Below, piece by piece: positions 47,350 through 58,247 of a DNA stretch of 64,000 bases. The stretch is taken from positions 149,163,860 to 149,227,859 of the forward strand of contig OY726557.1 in NCBI GenBank assembly GCA_963383645.1, given 5' to 3'. Position 1 is the first letter of the stretch; each line of letters starts with the position of its first letter. Position numbers and translations under genes: made by a program. The notes under the pieces were generated by a model. That model searched no databases, was not told the DNA's origin, and saw only the letters and a list, made by a program, of their open reading frames with translations. Origin of the DNA: Muscardinus avellanarius (taxonomy: Eukaryota; Chordata; Mammalia; Rodentia; Gliridae).

Positions 47350-48915
47350 TTGTGCACCACTTTTTAGTCATCTAGTTTGAGAACATAAAGTAAACTCTAG
47401 AGAAATCTACTCTGTGCCACCCTCCTCTCCAGCTATCATTGAGAAGTGGACAGCAAATATGTCCTCACTCTGGACCCTCCTCTGACACAAGACAAAATTC
47501 CCCACCTGTGGAGAAGAGGCAAGATAGTGATTTCAAAAAACCTGTTGCTACTAGAAGAGAGAAATCCTCCTTTCTTGTCTTATGCATTGACACAGTCATC
47601 TACAACTGGATCAGGGGTAGGAAACTTATTCCTTGGGTCATGCATTAACACAAGGTTATTTCTGCTGCCACTTTTAAGGGAATTCCATCTACCCCAGACT
47701 CGTAAGATTCTACACTGATTCTAAGTATAGATTGGTAGCACTTAGGAGAAAAAGGGAATCCTCCTACTTTCTGGACTCTGGACTGAGTAAAGCAAGAAGT
47801 CACAGCATTTGAGGAAGGGCAAAGATGCTTAAAAAATTCTATACCTGCATTTTACACTGAATAACCTGCCTCTACTAAAACTAGCAGAATAAATAAAAAA
47901 TATATATCTACCTCCACTATGAGACTTCAACTGAGTATGTAGCAACAGCAAGACATCATGAGGGTGGGGGAGGGAACCCTGCTGAGACATTAATATGATG
48001 AAAGTTAAGGGTAGAATAGAAAAATTAGGTTGAAACTCTCCAGTATTCCAAACCTCATCTAAGCACCAGGCAGTAGCAATTCACCATTGGAGATATCTGA
48101 AGCCCATAATGTGCTCAATGTAACTAAGGTAACAAAAAAGTCAGATCCAGCTCAAATATAGAAAATAGTGACTCAATTTCTCAAACAGTCTGGCAGAAAA
48201 GGAAGCATGTGCCTTTCCAGAAAAAGATGGTACTGACTTCAGCTCTATTATTTTTGCCTGAAATGTCCTGCATTCAATCCAAAAGCACAAGTCACGAGAA
48301 ACAAAACAAAACAAAAAACTGACTTATCTGCAAGAATTAAAATGGTCATAAAAATAGACAAAAGGATTGTCCAAATGTTGAAATAATCAGACAAGCATGC
48401 ATGAAAACATGAAGAACTTCAACAAAGAGATGCAATAAATAAAAAGTATCAAAAGTGCTAGAAATGAAAAAAATATGAGAAATTAGATGTGCCTGTGATG
48501 TGTTAATTAACATACTGGACACATGAAAGAAAAAATTATAAACTTTATGATGGGTCAATAGAAAATATGCAAACACTAAAAGAAAAAAAATGACAAAATC
48601 AACTAGCTAAGATTAAGGTCATGTACATGGTGTTCCTGTAAAAGACTGAGAATGGACAAAACAAATACCTGAAGCATCCTAACATGTTAAAATTTAATTT
48701 TAATAAAACACTAAAAACTGAAGGAGCTTATATAATTCCAAGCAGGATAAACACTAAGAAAAACTTAGGTGCAAGGTATTTTGATTGTTAAAACCATAAT
48801 AAAGAGACACACCCAAAGGCACTTACATTAAAAAGAAATATTTTACACAATAAATCAATGGCAACATTTCAGATGACTTATTAGTGAGAAGGGAAGGATA
48901 ATCCCTGCACCTGGC
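47350..48915 (+). mobile_element. Probable old LINE-1 (L1M/HAL1-like) 5' and ORF1 region
   Basis: 48330-48910 has ordered phrases of the old LINE-1 ORF1 region: GAATTAAAATGGTCATAAAA, GAACTTCAACAAAGAGATGC, GTGCTAGAAATGAAAAAAAT and ACATTTCAGATGACTTATTAG. 47350-48300, richer in GC, would be its 5' side, by position only. No intact frame. HAL1 elements carry ORF1 only, which would explain the absence of ORF2 here. Confidence 0.5.
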
Positions 48916-49056
48916 ATTGGGAGCCTGGCCACTCTCATCTACATTAAAGCCTTACTCTTTGTGGTGCTGTTTTTGTTTTTTTTCTTCATTTCTGATTTTA
49001 ACAATTTGGATTGATTCTTTTGATCATGTTGGCCAAGGGTTTGACAATCTTTATTT

Positions 49057-49274
49057 TAATTTATTTTTTTATTGGTGCACTGTATTCTGTATACAAATAT
49101 ACAAAAAATACAAAAAATATACAAAAATAAAAATTAAAAAATATTTAAAAAATAAAAAATATACAAAAATAAAAAATACAAAAAAAAACTTTTGTAGACA
49201 TACATGCCCCTACCCGATCCCCACCCCGTTCCTTCCCCATCCCTCCATCCCATGCTTGGCTTAGTGGTTGACAT
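49057..49274 (-). mobile_element. LINE-1 3'UTR end and A-tail of the chimeric element
   Basis: ATTGGTGCACTGTATTC at the tail side, a later AAATATACAAA-rich expansion (49095-49190), then CTACCCGATCCCCACCCCG and CCCATGCTTGGCTTAGTGGTTGAC. This is the LINE-1 3'UTR in reverse, cut at GTCAACCAC. Confidence 0.88.
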
Positions 49275-50172
49275 TAAGTATTATAGCAATTTATCCAAAA
49301 TTAACAATGATAATCTCACAGAACAGTTTCATTTGTCTGATACCAAGCTTTTGATGACTTACAGATAACATTTCAATATTTCTTTTTCTTTTCTTTCTTA
49401 CCAGAGAATATTTTTTTCTTTTTCTTTTTTTTAGGTGAAACTATCATACATTTATTTACTTATTTTTCAGAAAAAAATCTATCCTAATGTGGAATATGGA
49501 CTCTAGATACCCAAAACGATCTCAAAAAAAAAAAAACAAAACTAGAAGATGTATATCTTCTGATTTCAAACCATATAAAGCTACAATAATTGAAACAGTG
49601 TAGTACTGTTATAAAGGCAGATATATAAACCATTGGAGTTAATTAAAGCCTAGAGATACATTCTTCCATATATTGTCAAGTTATTTTTGACAAGGTTTCC
49701 ACAAACATTTGGTGGAAGAAATAATAATCTTTTATCTAAATATTGTTGAAAAATAATAATTACATGAAAAAGAATAAAATTGGACCTAACACCATATACA
49801 AATATTAACTCAAAATAGATAAAAGACCTAAATATAAATCTTAAGATTATAAACTTTTAGAAGAAAATCTGGGACATTAAATATCACAACATTGTAATTG
49901 ACAGTTATTTCTTGGATATGATTTCGATGGCACAGGCAACAGAAGGGTAAACAAACTCCCTAAAAATTAAAAAAAATATTGTATATCCAAAGACAATGTA
50001 AACAGAGTCAAAAGTTACTGATAGAATGGGATAATATATTTCCAAATGCTATATCTGAAGGTATATTAATATTCCAACTAGAAATCCTAAAAATTAGCAA
50101 CAATAAAAGCAAACAATAAAATCAAAAATAGGTAAAAGACTAAAATAAATAGTTAATCTCCAAAGATAACCA
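49275..50172 (+). mobile_element. Captured segment: old LINE-1 ORF2 in opposite orientation plus unknown
   Basis: 49505-50172 reads on the plus strand as old LINE-1 ORF2 C-terminal sequence: TTCAAACCATATAAAGCTAC, ATATATAAACCATTGGAG, AACACCATATACAAATATTAACTC, ATTTCTTGGATATGATTTCG and AATAGTTAATCTCCAAAG. 49275-49504 is unrecognised and holds two pyrimidine tracts ending in AG (about 49402 and 49434). Since the surrounding host LINE-1 is continuous, this piece came with or into the insert. Confidence 0.65.
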
Positions 50173-50175
50173 ATC

Positions 50176-51125
50176 TTAGTTGTCTGTTGGATGGAAAATC
50201 TTGTTTCTCTGGTTCTGGTGTGTGTTACCTATTTCTTCTTTGTAGTTAATCTCTTTGAGTATTTTCTCCAGGGCTGGTTTTGAAGACATAATTTCTTTCA
50301 GTTTCTCTTTGGCATGGAAGCTTCTTATTTCCCCATCTAATTTGATAGAAAGTTTTTCTGGGTAGGAAATTTTTGGCTGGAAGTTGTTTTCTTTCAGAGT
50401 TTGGAATATGTTACTCCAAGCCCTTCTGGCTTTCATGACTTGGTTTGGGAAGTCTGGAGTGATTCTAATTGGTTTGCCTCTGAAAGTCACTTGGCCCTTT
50501 GTTTTTGTTGCCTTTAAGATTCTCTGCTTGGCTTCCACATTGGTCATTTTAACAATTATGTGGTGTGGGGATCCTCTTCTCTGATCCTGTCTAAAGGGGG
50601 TTCTATAACCTGTGTATCGACCTCTTGCTCTATGTTTGGAAAATTTTCTGCTATTACTTCCTTGAAGAGATTGATCCCTTTGGTTTCACCTTCTTTTCCC
50701 TCCTCTATTCCAATGATTCTTAGGTTAGCTCTCTTAAAATGGGCCCATATTTCTTCAATGTCAGATTCCTGCTGTCGGATTTTTTTTTTCTAATTTAGAA
50801 ACTATGCGTTCATTTTTGTAGTGACCCTCTTCTAAGAGCGAGATTCTATTCTCCATGTGGTCTAATCGGTTGTTTGTACTTTGAATTGAGGCCTTTACTT
50901 CATTAATTGCATCGTTTATCTCTTTTTGGCTCTCTCTGAATTCTTTCGAAACAGCTCTATTATTTCTACAGTTATTTTCCTGATTTGATCTTCTAGAAAT
51001 TTCTGAATTTCTTTTTTATCGGGTTCTGAAGTTGTGGGGTTGTGGGCATTTATTGCTCCGTTGTTATTCCTCTTTCCTATGACTTCAGAAGTTTGTGCCT
51101 TCTCTGGGTTCTTCCCTTTGGTCAC
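50176..51125 (-). pseudogene. LINE-1 ORF1 pseudogene (RNA-binding chaperone protein)
   Basis: ORF1p normally forms coiled-coil trimers that coat LINE-1 RNA. The span would code about 315 residues against roughly 340-370 in known mammalian ORF1p. A frame starting at 51125 covers the polar N-terminus and start of the coiled coil, stopping at 50916. The RNA-recognition part follows in another frame (EEIWAHFKRA-like, about 50735-50770). A frame at 50547-50176 holds the C-terminal domain, with GQVTFRGKPIRITPDF and NNFQPKISYPEKLS, hallmarks of ORF1p. An A10 run at about 50782 probably marks one frameshift. Not functional as it stands. Confidence 0.93.
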
Positions 51126-52049
51126 TACGACTTCACTTATGGTGCTCTGGATCTCGAGTCTGTTGTAGCTCAGTCCCCACTACTCCTTTACTCGGTTGTA
51201 TCACAGAGTCTCAGACCCAGTGAGTCAATCGAGGCTGCTTTAGACCATGGGGAGTGCCAGGTTGGGCGTTCTCCTATGGTGTGATATCTCTGCCACCGCC
51301 ACTCCCCCACTGGGTCAAGTCCCTGGGAGTGCTGTACTGGGATTTCTTCTCTAGGGGGGTGCAATTTGACTCACTGTTGTTGAGTGCGCAGATGGAGCTG
51401 TAGTGGACTCGGTGAATTCGCTGCTGCTGCCGCAGGTGGCAATATGGCGCCACTGCCATGCCCTTGGCCATGAGGCTGGTGTATTTCTTCTCTGGTTTTG
51501 CGCTTCGCTCTGACTCCCTGCATGGTATGTTGAGCCCATCCACTGGGAGCTTTAGATGCTCCCTGCGCCGAAAAATCTGCCGAATCCCGCCTGGCTGATC
51601 TGCAGTGGCTCGCCTCGGCTCGCTCTCTGCCGTTCCTCTCTGGAGCCTGGTGGGCTGTTGAGTGCGTTGGTCTGGTGCTGTCCGGTGAACTTGCCGCTGC
51701 CCCCGGCAGTAAGGTGCTGCTGCTGCGTCCTCGGGCGTGATGCCGGCGTATCTCCTCTGTGTGTCTGAGCTCAGTTCTGAGTCCCCCTCCTCTCTGGGGG
51801 CCTGGTGCTGCAAGGAAAGATGGCGCCCGCTGCTCTGCACTGCGGCTCCAGCCGCAGCACTGCGATCTGTTTTTTTTCTGGTGTCTCATTTTTCCAGCCC
51901 TCTTTTTCTCTGTCCCTTGTAATTACATTTTTTGTTTCTCTGCTGATGGTGTTTTCTGACTAACTGGCACTGATTTTGTAGTAATAGAGATTGGTTGTTA
52001 GCGGGGCTCATAAGCCATGCTTTTCTCCATCGCCATCTTCCCAGAAGTC
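51126..52049 (-). promoter_or_regulatory. LINE-1 5'UTR / internal promoter
   Basis: The only GC- and CpG-rich stretch in the window. It lies directly upstream of ORF1 on the same strand and ends in a LINE-1-like terminus (GACTTCTGGGAAGATGGCGA on the minus strand). LINE-1 5'UTRs hold an internal promoter. Two related blocks start TGTTGAGTGCG at about 51378 and 51656, suggesting a decayed tandem unit of about 280 bp. Overlapping open frames of 188 and 172 codons on the minus strand reflect high GC and few stops, not a known protein. Confidence 0.85.
52031..52039 (-). promoter_or_regulatory. YY1-like site at the LINE-1 5' terminus
   Basis: AAGATGGCG on the minus strand, about 11 bases from the first transcribed base. 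Human LINE-1 has a YY1 site (AAGATGGCCG) at the same place, where it fixes the transcription start. Binding here is inferred. Confidence 0.65.
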
Positions 52050-52280
52050 TGACAATCTCTTTTATTTTTTTCAAGGAACCAACTTTTTTTTTTATTGATA
52101 TTTTGTATTTTTATTTTTGTTCTCTATTTTATTTATTTTTTCTCTGATTTCAACTATCTATATTTTTATTTGGCTTTGTTTCTGTCTATGACATGTGTCA
52201 TTGGATTGTTTATTTGGTGACTTTCTGTTTTTCTTATGTGGACACACAGTGTTATGAATTTTACTCTTAAAACTGCATTC

Positions 52281-52617
52281 ACACAAAAAGTAAAAAAATC
52301 ATATGCTCTCCCTAATATGTGGAAGCTGGGGAGAAAAAGGATCATAGGAGGAATTCTAGACAAAGAAGGAGAAACCATGGATGAACAAATAAGGCAACCT
52401 AATGGAGGGGGGTTAGGAAGGAGGAAGAGAGAAAATCTCTAATGTACAACTAATGTACCATCATAAAGAGACCAAAGTCAATCACTAAGCCAAACATGAG
52501 AAGAAGGGAGGGGGGGAAGAAATTAGAGAAGGGCTAAATGAGTGATGTGTTCATGTGTGCCTTTACCATCTTGTACTCCATTAAGATGTATGACTACAAT
52601 GCACCAATAAAATTATT
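52281..52617 (+). mobile_element. LINE-1 3' end inserted in the old minus-strand LINE-1, with TSD
   Basis: ORF2 end (GCTCTCCCTAATATGTGGAAGC), then 3'UTR (CACTAAGCCAAACATGAG, GATGTATGACTACAATGCACC) to AATAAAATTATT. TTAAAACTGCATTC (52267-52280) and TTAAAACTGCTTTC (52618-52631) are the duplication. Confidence 0.94.
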
Positions 52618-53211
52618 TTAAAACTGCTTTCAAAATATTCCAGACATTTTGATATATTGTGTTTCTATATTTATTTACTTTTAGACCTTTTTTATTTCTC
52701 TTTTCATTTCTTCTCTGACCTATACTTTAGAATGATATACATTTTAAAGTATATCATTCATTCTTCATGTATTTATGTAATTTCTTTTCATCTTTCTGTT
52801 TTTGATTTCTACTTTTCTTTTATTGTGGTCTAAAAACACAGGAAATTGTATTTTTTTTTAATTTGCTAGTACTTTTTGTTCCAGAATGTAGTCTATTTTA
52901 GAGAAGGTTCCATAAACAACTGAGAAGAATGTGTATTCAGTTGTTTCTGGTAGAAATATTTTGAATATGCTTATTAGGTCCATTTGTTTTTATAGTGTTC
53001 TTTAAATTTGAAGAATCTTTACTTATCTTTTGTCAGGAATATCGATCTAATGTATGAGTGGTGTGTTAAAGTTTCCCAATATTATTGTATTTGGGTCTGT
53101 TTGAGATCTAATGTTCCCATAAGTTTGTCTTATAAAATGGGGGAACACCCACACTTGGGGCATAGGTAATTACTATCATTACATCTTCTTGTTATATTGT
53201 TACCTTTATCA

Positions 53212-53320
53212 GTCAAAAACATGCAGTGGAGAAAAGACATCCATTTCAAAAAATGGTATTTGTAAAACTGGTTATGTATTGGTAGAAAATTAAGTTAAAT
53301 ATCTTCCTCTCACTGTGCAC
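53212..53320 (+). mobile_element. LINE-1 ORF2 fragment, plus strand
   Basis: CAAAAACATGCAGTGGAGAAA..AAATGGTATTTGTAAAACTGG..CTCTCACTGTGCACAC is the ORF2 block around CAAATGGTGTTGGCAAAACTGG. It abuts the minus-strand LINE-1 and cannot be its twin-priming partner, because it comes from further 3' in ORF2. Confidence 0.7.
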
Positions 53321-53325
53321 ACAAA

Positions 53326-53394
53326 AAAAATAGGGCTGGGAATGTAGCCTGGAGGTAGAAGTACTGAGTCCCATCCCCAGTACTGCAAAAAAGA
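53326..53394 (+). mobile_element. ID-half SINE fragment
   Basis: ATAGGGCTGGGAATGTAGCC..GAGTCCCATCCCCAGTACTGC, with no B1 half. Confidence 0.8.
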
Positions 53395-53675
53395 AGAAAG
53401 AAACAAAATATGCTTTATGCTTTTGAATATAATTATATTAGTATAGTGCAATCATAGTGAGGATCAATGTGGTATAAACATACATGTACATAGCATCCTA
53501 ATCCTCTACATCATACCCTGATATGTTTCCACTCCTCTGCATACATCTAGTAAAACTGGTAGCATTTTTTTAATATATTGCCAAAGCATCATTTGGACTA
53601 TTTTCTTTCTATCCTCCTTGACTTCATCCTCATTTCCCTTCCTCTATCCCTTTTCATGATTCCATACTGGTCTCT

Positions 53676-53732
53676 ACTAGGAATAGAACTATCATATGAC
53701 CCCGATCTATGCGACTCCTTGGGTATATTAGT
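53676..53732 (+). mobile_element. Short LINE-1 ORF2 scrap
   Basis: AGGAATAGAACTATCATATGACC..TCCTTGGGTATATTA matches the ORF2 phrase before TACCACTCCTGGGTAT. Confidence 0.5.
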
Positions 53733-56700
53733 TACAATTAATTATAACAGATTATAAAATATTGGCTCAGATGAAGAAGAGAAGCAAACCTTTCAAGGTT
53801 TGGCAAACTTATATATGACTCCCAGGCTTAAAATAAAATTTGAATTGGGTTGGATCACTTAAGACTTTTATAATCCAACAAAATGGCAATATTGGTGGTG
53901 AATTTCAATAGGTCTCTGAAGATTGCATGTGTGATTCCAGGCACAATGTTGGTTTTAATATGAAGCACTTATAATTTTACTATTTAACTTTTGAACAGTT
54001 AACATCCTTATTTATTATATTTTACTTTAATCATAATATCTTTGAGAAAAGAGAATAAGAAGTTTATTTCCATCTCTTTACCATAGGTTCAGGGACCCAG
54101 TAGATTTCTTCAATGTCTCTCTACTTTATTTATTCATGCTTTCTCCATTTATTCATTTATAAAATATTTGAGCACCTGTTAAACAGCCCTGTGCTTATTG
54201 CCATCTGCCACATTATAAAAGAGGCATTTTTCTAGGGCACTGCCTCAACATTATCAGCATGAAATAATAAGTTTCTGAGAAGATAAGCCTGCTGTCCACT
54301 TCACTTGAGAATACGTATCCTACTGTAGACAAAGTTTACCTTGTAGTCAACATAATCCATGGAACCTACATGCAATATAAATGTATTTGTTTTAGAAAAC
54401 TTGTATTCTCCTAACCTAGAAAAGCGAGAAACAATTACTATATGGATAGGATTTGGCTCTAAGTGGTGACAGATGACAGTGGAAATATTACTGACACTTT
54501 AAAATTTCTGTTGATCCCAAGGTAGTTTTAACTACTGACAAAAATGCCAAAAGGCATAATAAGTTGTTCCTATTTATATTTAAGCATTCAGATGTTTAGA
54601 ATAACTATACCACAAATTAAATATACATTGTAGATTAAAATGAACATTTAATGATAGTTATTGCTTTTAGCTGGGAATATGCATCAAAACTACTTATAAT
54701 TCAAATTATAACTTAATCACAATTATTTTCTAATTAAAAATAATTGAAAAACCACAGCAGAATAAAATTTGCATAATCATAACATGAATCCTTATACTAA
54801 ACATTTTCTGGGATTTAAGAAATAGTGTTAAACTCCCATTTACTTTCTTTTTTCTTTTATTTTGCTATTAGTATAGTTCTAATAAACTAGTAAATATTTT
54901 AAAATTCAGCTCAACACTTCAGTTTGCACATGTCATCTATTCATTCCCCACTTGATAGCAAATCATTCAAGTGAAAATACATCACCAAAATCCTGAGCAA
55001 TTTGAATGCAAATTAAATCAATACAGTAACTTAGAAGAATTTGCCCTTGGAAATAGTGCAAGTTCAGACAGATGTTTGAGATTCTTATTTTGTTTTAGTT
55101 AATCTCTAGTAATATAGCTAGCTATGCTTAAGACATTCATTGCAAACTCCACTTTCAAATAAGAAGAAGCCCAGAGCAAAAAGACTTATAATGAAAGGCT
55201 GAATTCATTCACAAAGGTAAGAAATAGATGTCAGTTCTCATCTTACATGAAGCAAAAAAGATATAACCTGTCACATAAAAAATCAAGAAATTAATTTGTA
55301 AAAATAGATACCAAATGCTATTTTCTATACTCAAAAATCTGAAAATGACTGAGAAGGATTACAGTTTAAAAATGTATAGGGTAGCCATAAAAATTTCAGG
55401 GAATTCTAATTATTAACCTAGGAACTGATATTCACAAAGATCTGACTTAGTCTGCAAAATTTAGTTTACTTCCCCATATTATTCCTCAAATTATGAGAAT
55501 TTAGACTTTGAGCTGATGCTATTATGGAATAATATTCTTAGGAGCCTTGAATTCACTTTCCATGCAGGAAAGATGAGAATTATTGGAGGCCAGAGGAAAG
55601 GTTGAGCTGGACAGACTTTAAGATGTCTGCTACTGTCTTTACCTCCCCATGTGTGTGCATTTGAATATAGGTAAAACTGATAGGTTGTTTCAAACCAATA
55701 AAATATTGGGAGGCTGAAAATTTTTCAAAAACTAAATGTATTATTCTATAAGCTCCTCTCCAATATCTAGTTAAGCTTTTTCTACAATGAAAATGAATGC
55801 CAACAAAGAAGCCCCACTCAAAGATCCAATTCCAAACAAGAGGTGGGAATTAAATGATTTTTTGCAGACTATTTCACTGACCTCCACATTTTAATATAAA
55901 ACATCTTTAAAGAACAGCATCCTTCATATGTTAGATGACTAGTATAGAAGCTTTGGGAAATGTTATTTAAGTTAAGAACATGGTTATAAATAATTCATCC
56001 AATAAATATAATTGAGGATCTGCCATTCACCAGGCCATTAAACTGGGCCTATGTTGGAACTACAGAAAGGAATAAAGTACTGACTCCCTTCATTGTCATA
56101 GAAGTGAAGGATCATAAATAAAGAATAAGTGCACAATGTGACTGGAGACACATACCACACAGAATATACAAGAAGTCATAGGAACAAGGAAAAGGAAGCC
56201 CTAATTTTACCTAAAAGAAAATCCAGGTTCTAACAGAAGAGAAGATACCTGATCAGAGAAGGACAGACATCAATGGAGTCTCTCACTTGTGCTTCCAATT
56301 TTTGAAGACTCTGGATATATTCCAAAGATCTGTAAGACCCAGAGACCACCAGTGAGAAAATAGTGACTTTACAAAGGTTGGAGCATCTCAATGAAGTAGG
56401 AATTGACCAATAGTCATGGTGTGAAGTGAAAGGTCAAAGCTTCTTCAGGTCTAACTGGTTGGAAATATTTAGAGAACTCTTTGAGAACCTTCTAACTGTG
56501 CAGCATGCCCAGGTACTATAGGTTTAGTATATGGGAAAGCTCGGACTATTCAGAATGTTATGCAATTAGCTGTGGGTCTCCATGTTTCAATCATAAAAGC
56601 ATGGCAAAATACTTTAAAATACATTCTGGTTCGAATCTCCCAGGCAAGGATCAATGCTTTGACTACCTACTGATACGTTTCCCCGCCATGTACTTTTTCT

Positions 56701-56856
56701 GACTTCTGGATCAAAATTAATTTCTTTCAAAATCTCTTTCCTGTACCATACATTTCTCAGGGTTTTAGCAATCCTGTAAAATTTAAGAAGGTGAGAATAA
56801 AATAGTCCTTACTACAGTTTACCTTTTTCTTTTCTGAGATTGCAGCAGTGTTGTTT
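53733..56856. other. About 3 kb without recognisable features
   Basis: Low-GC, apparently single-copy DNA. 54135-54180 and 56005-56080 (ATTGAGGATCTGCCATTCACCAGG) may be worn ancient repeats. A frame at 56505-56702 has no recognisable motif. Confidence 0.45.
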
Positions 56857-58026
56857 AAAATGAAAGCCAAGATTTCTGAGATGATGGCGACCAGGAAAAT
56901 TGGATTAAAAACCAGAATTGATCCATCTGCTGCTTGCAAGAAACACACCTTACACATAAAGATAGAAACAAACTTAAGGAAAAGGTAACCCATGCTAACA
57001 GAACTCGAAGGCATGCAGGAGTAGAAACTATGATATCACACATGTTATACTTCAAGCCCAAACTTATTAAAAGAGACAAAGAATATCATTTTTTTTTTAC
57101 TGGTAAAAGGAACAATCCAGCAAGAACATATCAACATCTATACCCCAAATATAGGTGCAGCTATTTTTATAAAACATACTCTTTGTGACAGTAAGTCACA
57201 CATAAATCCCAATACAATAATACTGGGAGACTTTATCACCCATCTCACACAAACCAATACTCCAGAAAAAAAGGTTAGTAAAGATGCCTGAGACCTAAAG
57301 AACACCATTAATTAAATGGACCTGTTGGACACCTAATAGAATATTTCACCCAACTATTGTGGAGTTTACATTTTTCTCAGCTGCTCATGGAACATTTTCC
57401 AAAATAAATCACATCCTGGGCTACAAAATGAGCACTAGTAAATTCAAAAAATGTTATATACTTCCCTGTGTCTTTTCAGACCATAATGGAATGAAACTAG
57501 AAATCAACTATAAGAAGACCCAGAGAAACCACATAAACATGTGTAGACTGAACACCACACTTCTGAATGAACAATGGGTCATAGAAGATATAAGAGGTAA
57601 AATCAAATAAATTCTAGAAACAAATTAAAATAGAGATACAACATATCAAAACCTCTGGGACACTCTGAAGGCAGTATTAAGAGGAAAATTTCACATAAGA
57701 AAGACAGAAAATCTGCAAATAAATAACATAATAATGCACTCAAATCTTCTAAAAAACAGGAACAATATAACCTCAAAGCCAGTAGAAGATAATAAATTAT
57801 TAAAAATCAAAGCAGAAATTAATGAAGTAGAGAATAAAAAAAAACAATACAGAAAATAAATAAACCAAAAGCTAGTTTTAAAAAAAAATTAACAAGATAG
57901 ATAAACTACTAGCCAACCTAACTTTAAAAAGAGAGAATCAACCCAAACTATGAAGATAAGAGATGAAAAAGGAGACATTACTACTGACAGTGTAGAAATC
58001 CAAAGGGTTATTAGAAACTACTTTGA

Positions 58027-58247
58027 GCCAGGCATGGTGGAGCACACTTGTAATCCCAGCATTCCAGAGGCTGAGACCAGAGATCGCGGTTCGCATACAG
58101 CCTCAGCTACTTAGTAAGCCCCTCTGCAACTCAGTGAGACCCGGTTTCAAAAAAAAAAAAAAAAGAATAAAAAATAGGGCACAGGCTGTAGCTCAGAGAG
58201 GTAGAATGACCCCGGGTTCCATCCCCAGACCCCCCCCCAAAAAAAAA
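58027..58247 (+). mobile_element. Dimeric SINE in LINE-1 ORF2, with TSD
   Basis: GCCAGGCATGGTGGAGCACAC ... GGGCACAGGCTGTAGCTCAG ... CCATCCCCAGACCC then C9A12. AAACTACTTTGA (58015-58026) and AAACTACTTTAA (58248-58259) flank it. The ID half keeps a good A-box-like TAGCTCAG. Confidence 0.95.

Larger units (their letters stand above)
49057..52049 (-). mobile_element. Chimeric LINE-1: 5'UTR + ORF1 + foreign segment + 3'UTR
   Basis: On the minus strand: 5' terminus at 52049, 5'UTR to about 51130, ORF1 to about 50176, about 0.9 kb that is not LINE-1 sense sequence, then the last 200 bp of LINE-1 3'UTR and an A-tail ending near 49057. TGACAATCT plus a T-rich run occurs at 49042-49056 and again at 52050-52067. 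The host LINE-1 should contain it once, so the whole block sits inside one duplication. ORF2 is entirely missing. See the findings for interpretations. Confidence 0.8.
48960..53211 (-). mobile_element. Old LINE-1 ORF2 segment, minus strand, split by two insertions
   Basis: Three pieces read in reverse as one ORF2 stretch: 48960-49056, 52050-52280 and 52618-53211. The order is endonuclease (GGGGCATAGGTAATTACTATC, TTATTGTGGTCTAAAAACAC, CAGACATTTTGATATATTG) then the region before the reverse transcriptase (TTTCAAGGAACCAACTTTT, GATTTTAACAATTTGGATTG). Each break carries a target-site duplication. This is decayed target sequence for younger elements. Confidence 0.85.

Noticed and set aside
49380..49440. 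Two pyrimidine tracts ending in AG as splice acceptors of a host exon
   Set aside because: No exon-like frame or donor site follows. Such tracts are common in T-rich DNA.
51274..51889. Two overlapping GC-rich frames of 188 and 172 codons, and plus-strand frames opposite, suggesting a host gene or CpG island
   Set aside because: They sit in the LINE-1 5'UTR directly upstream of ORF1 and up to its terminus. Open in several frames because GC content is high. No domain recognised.
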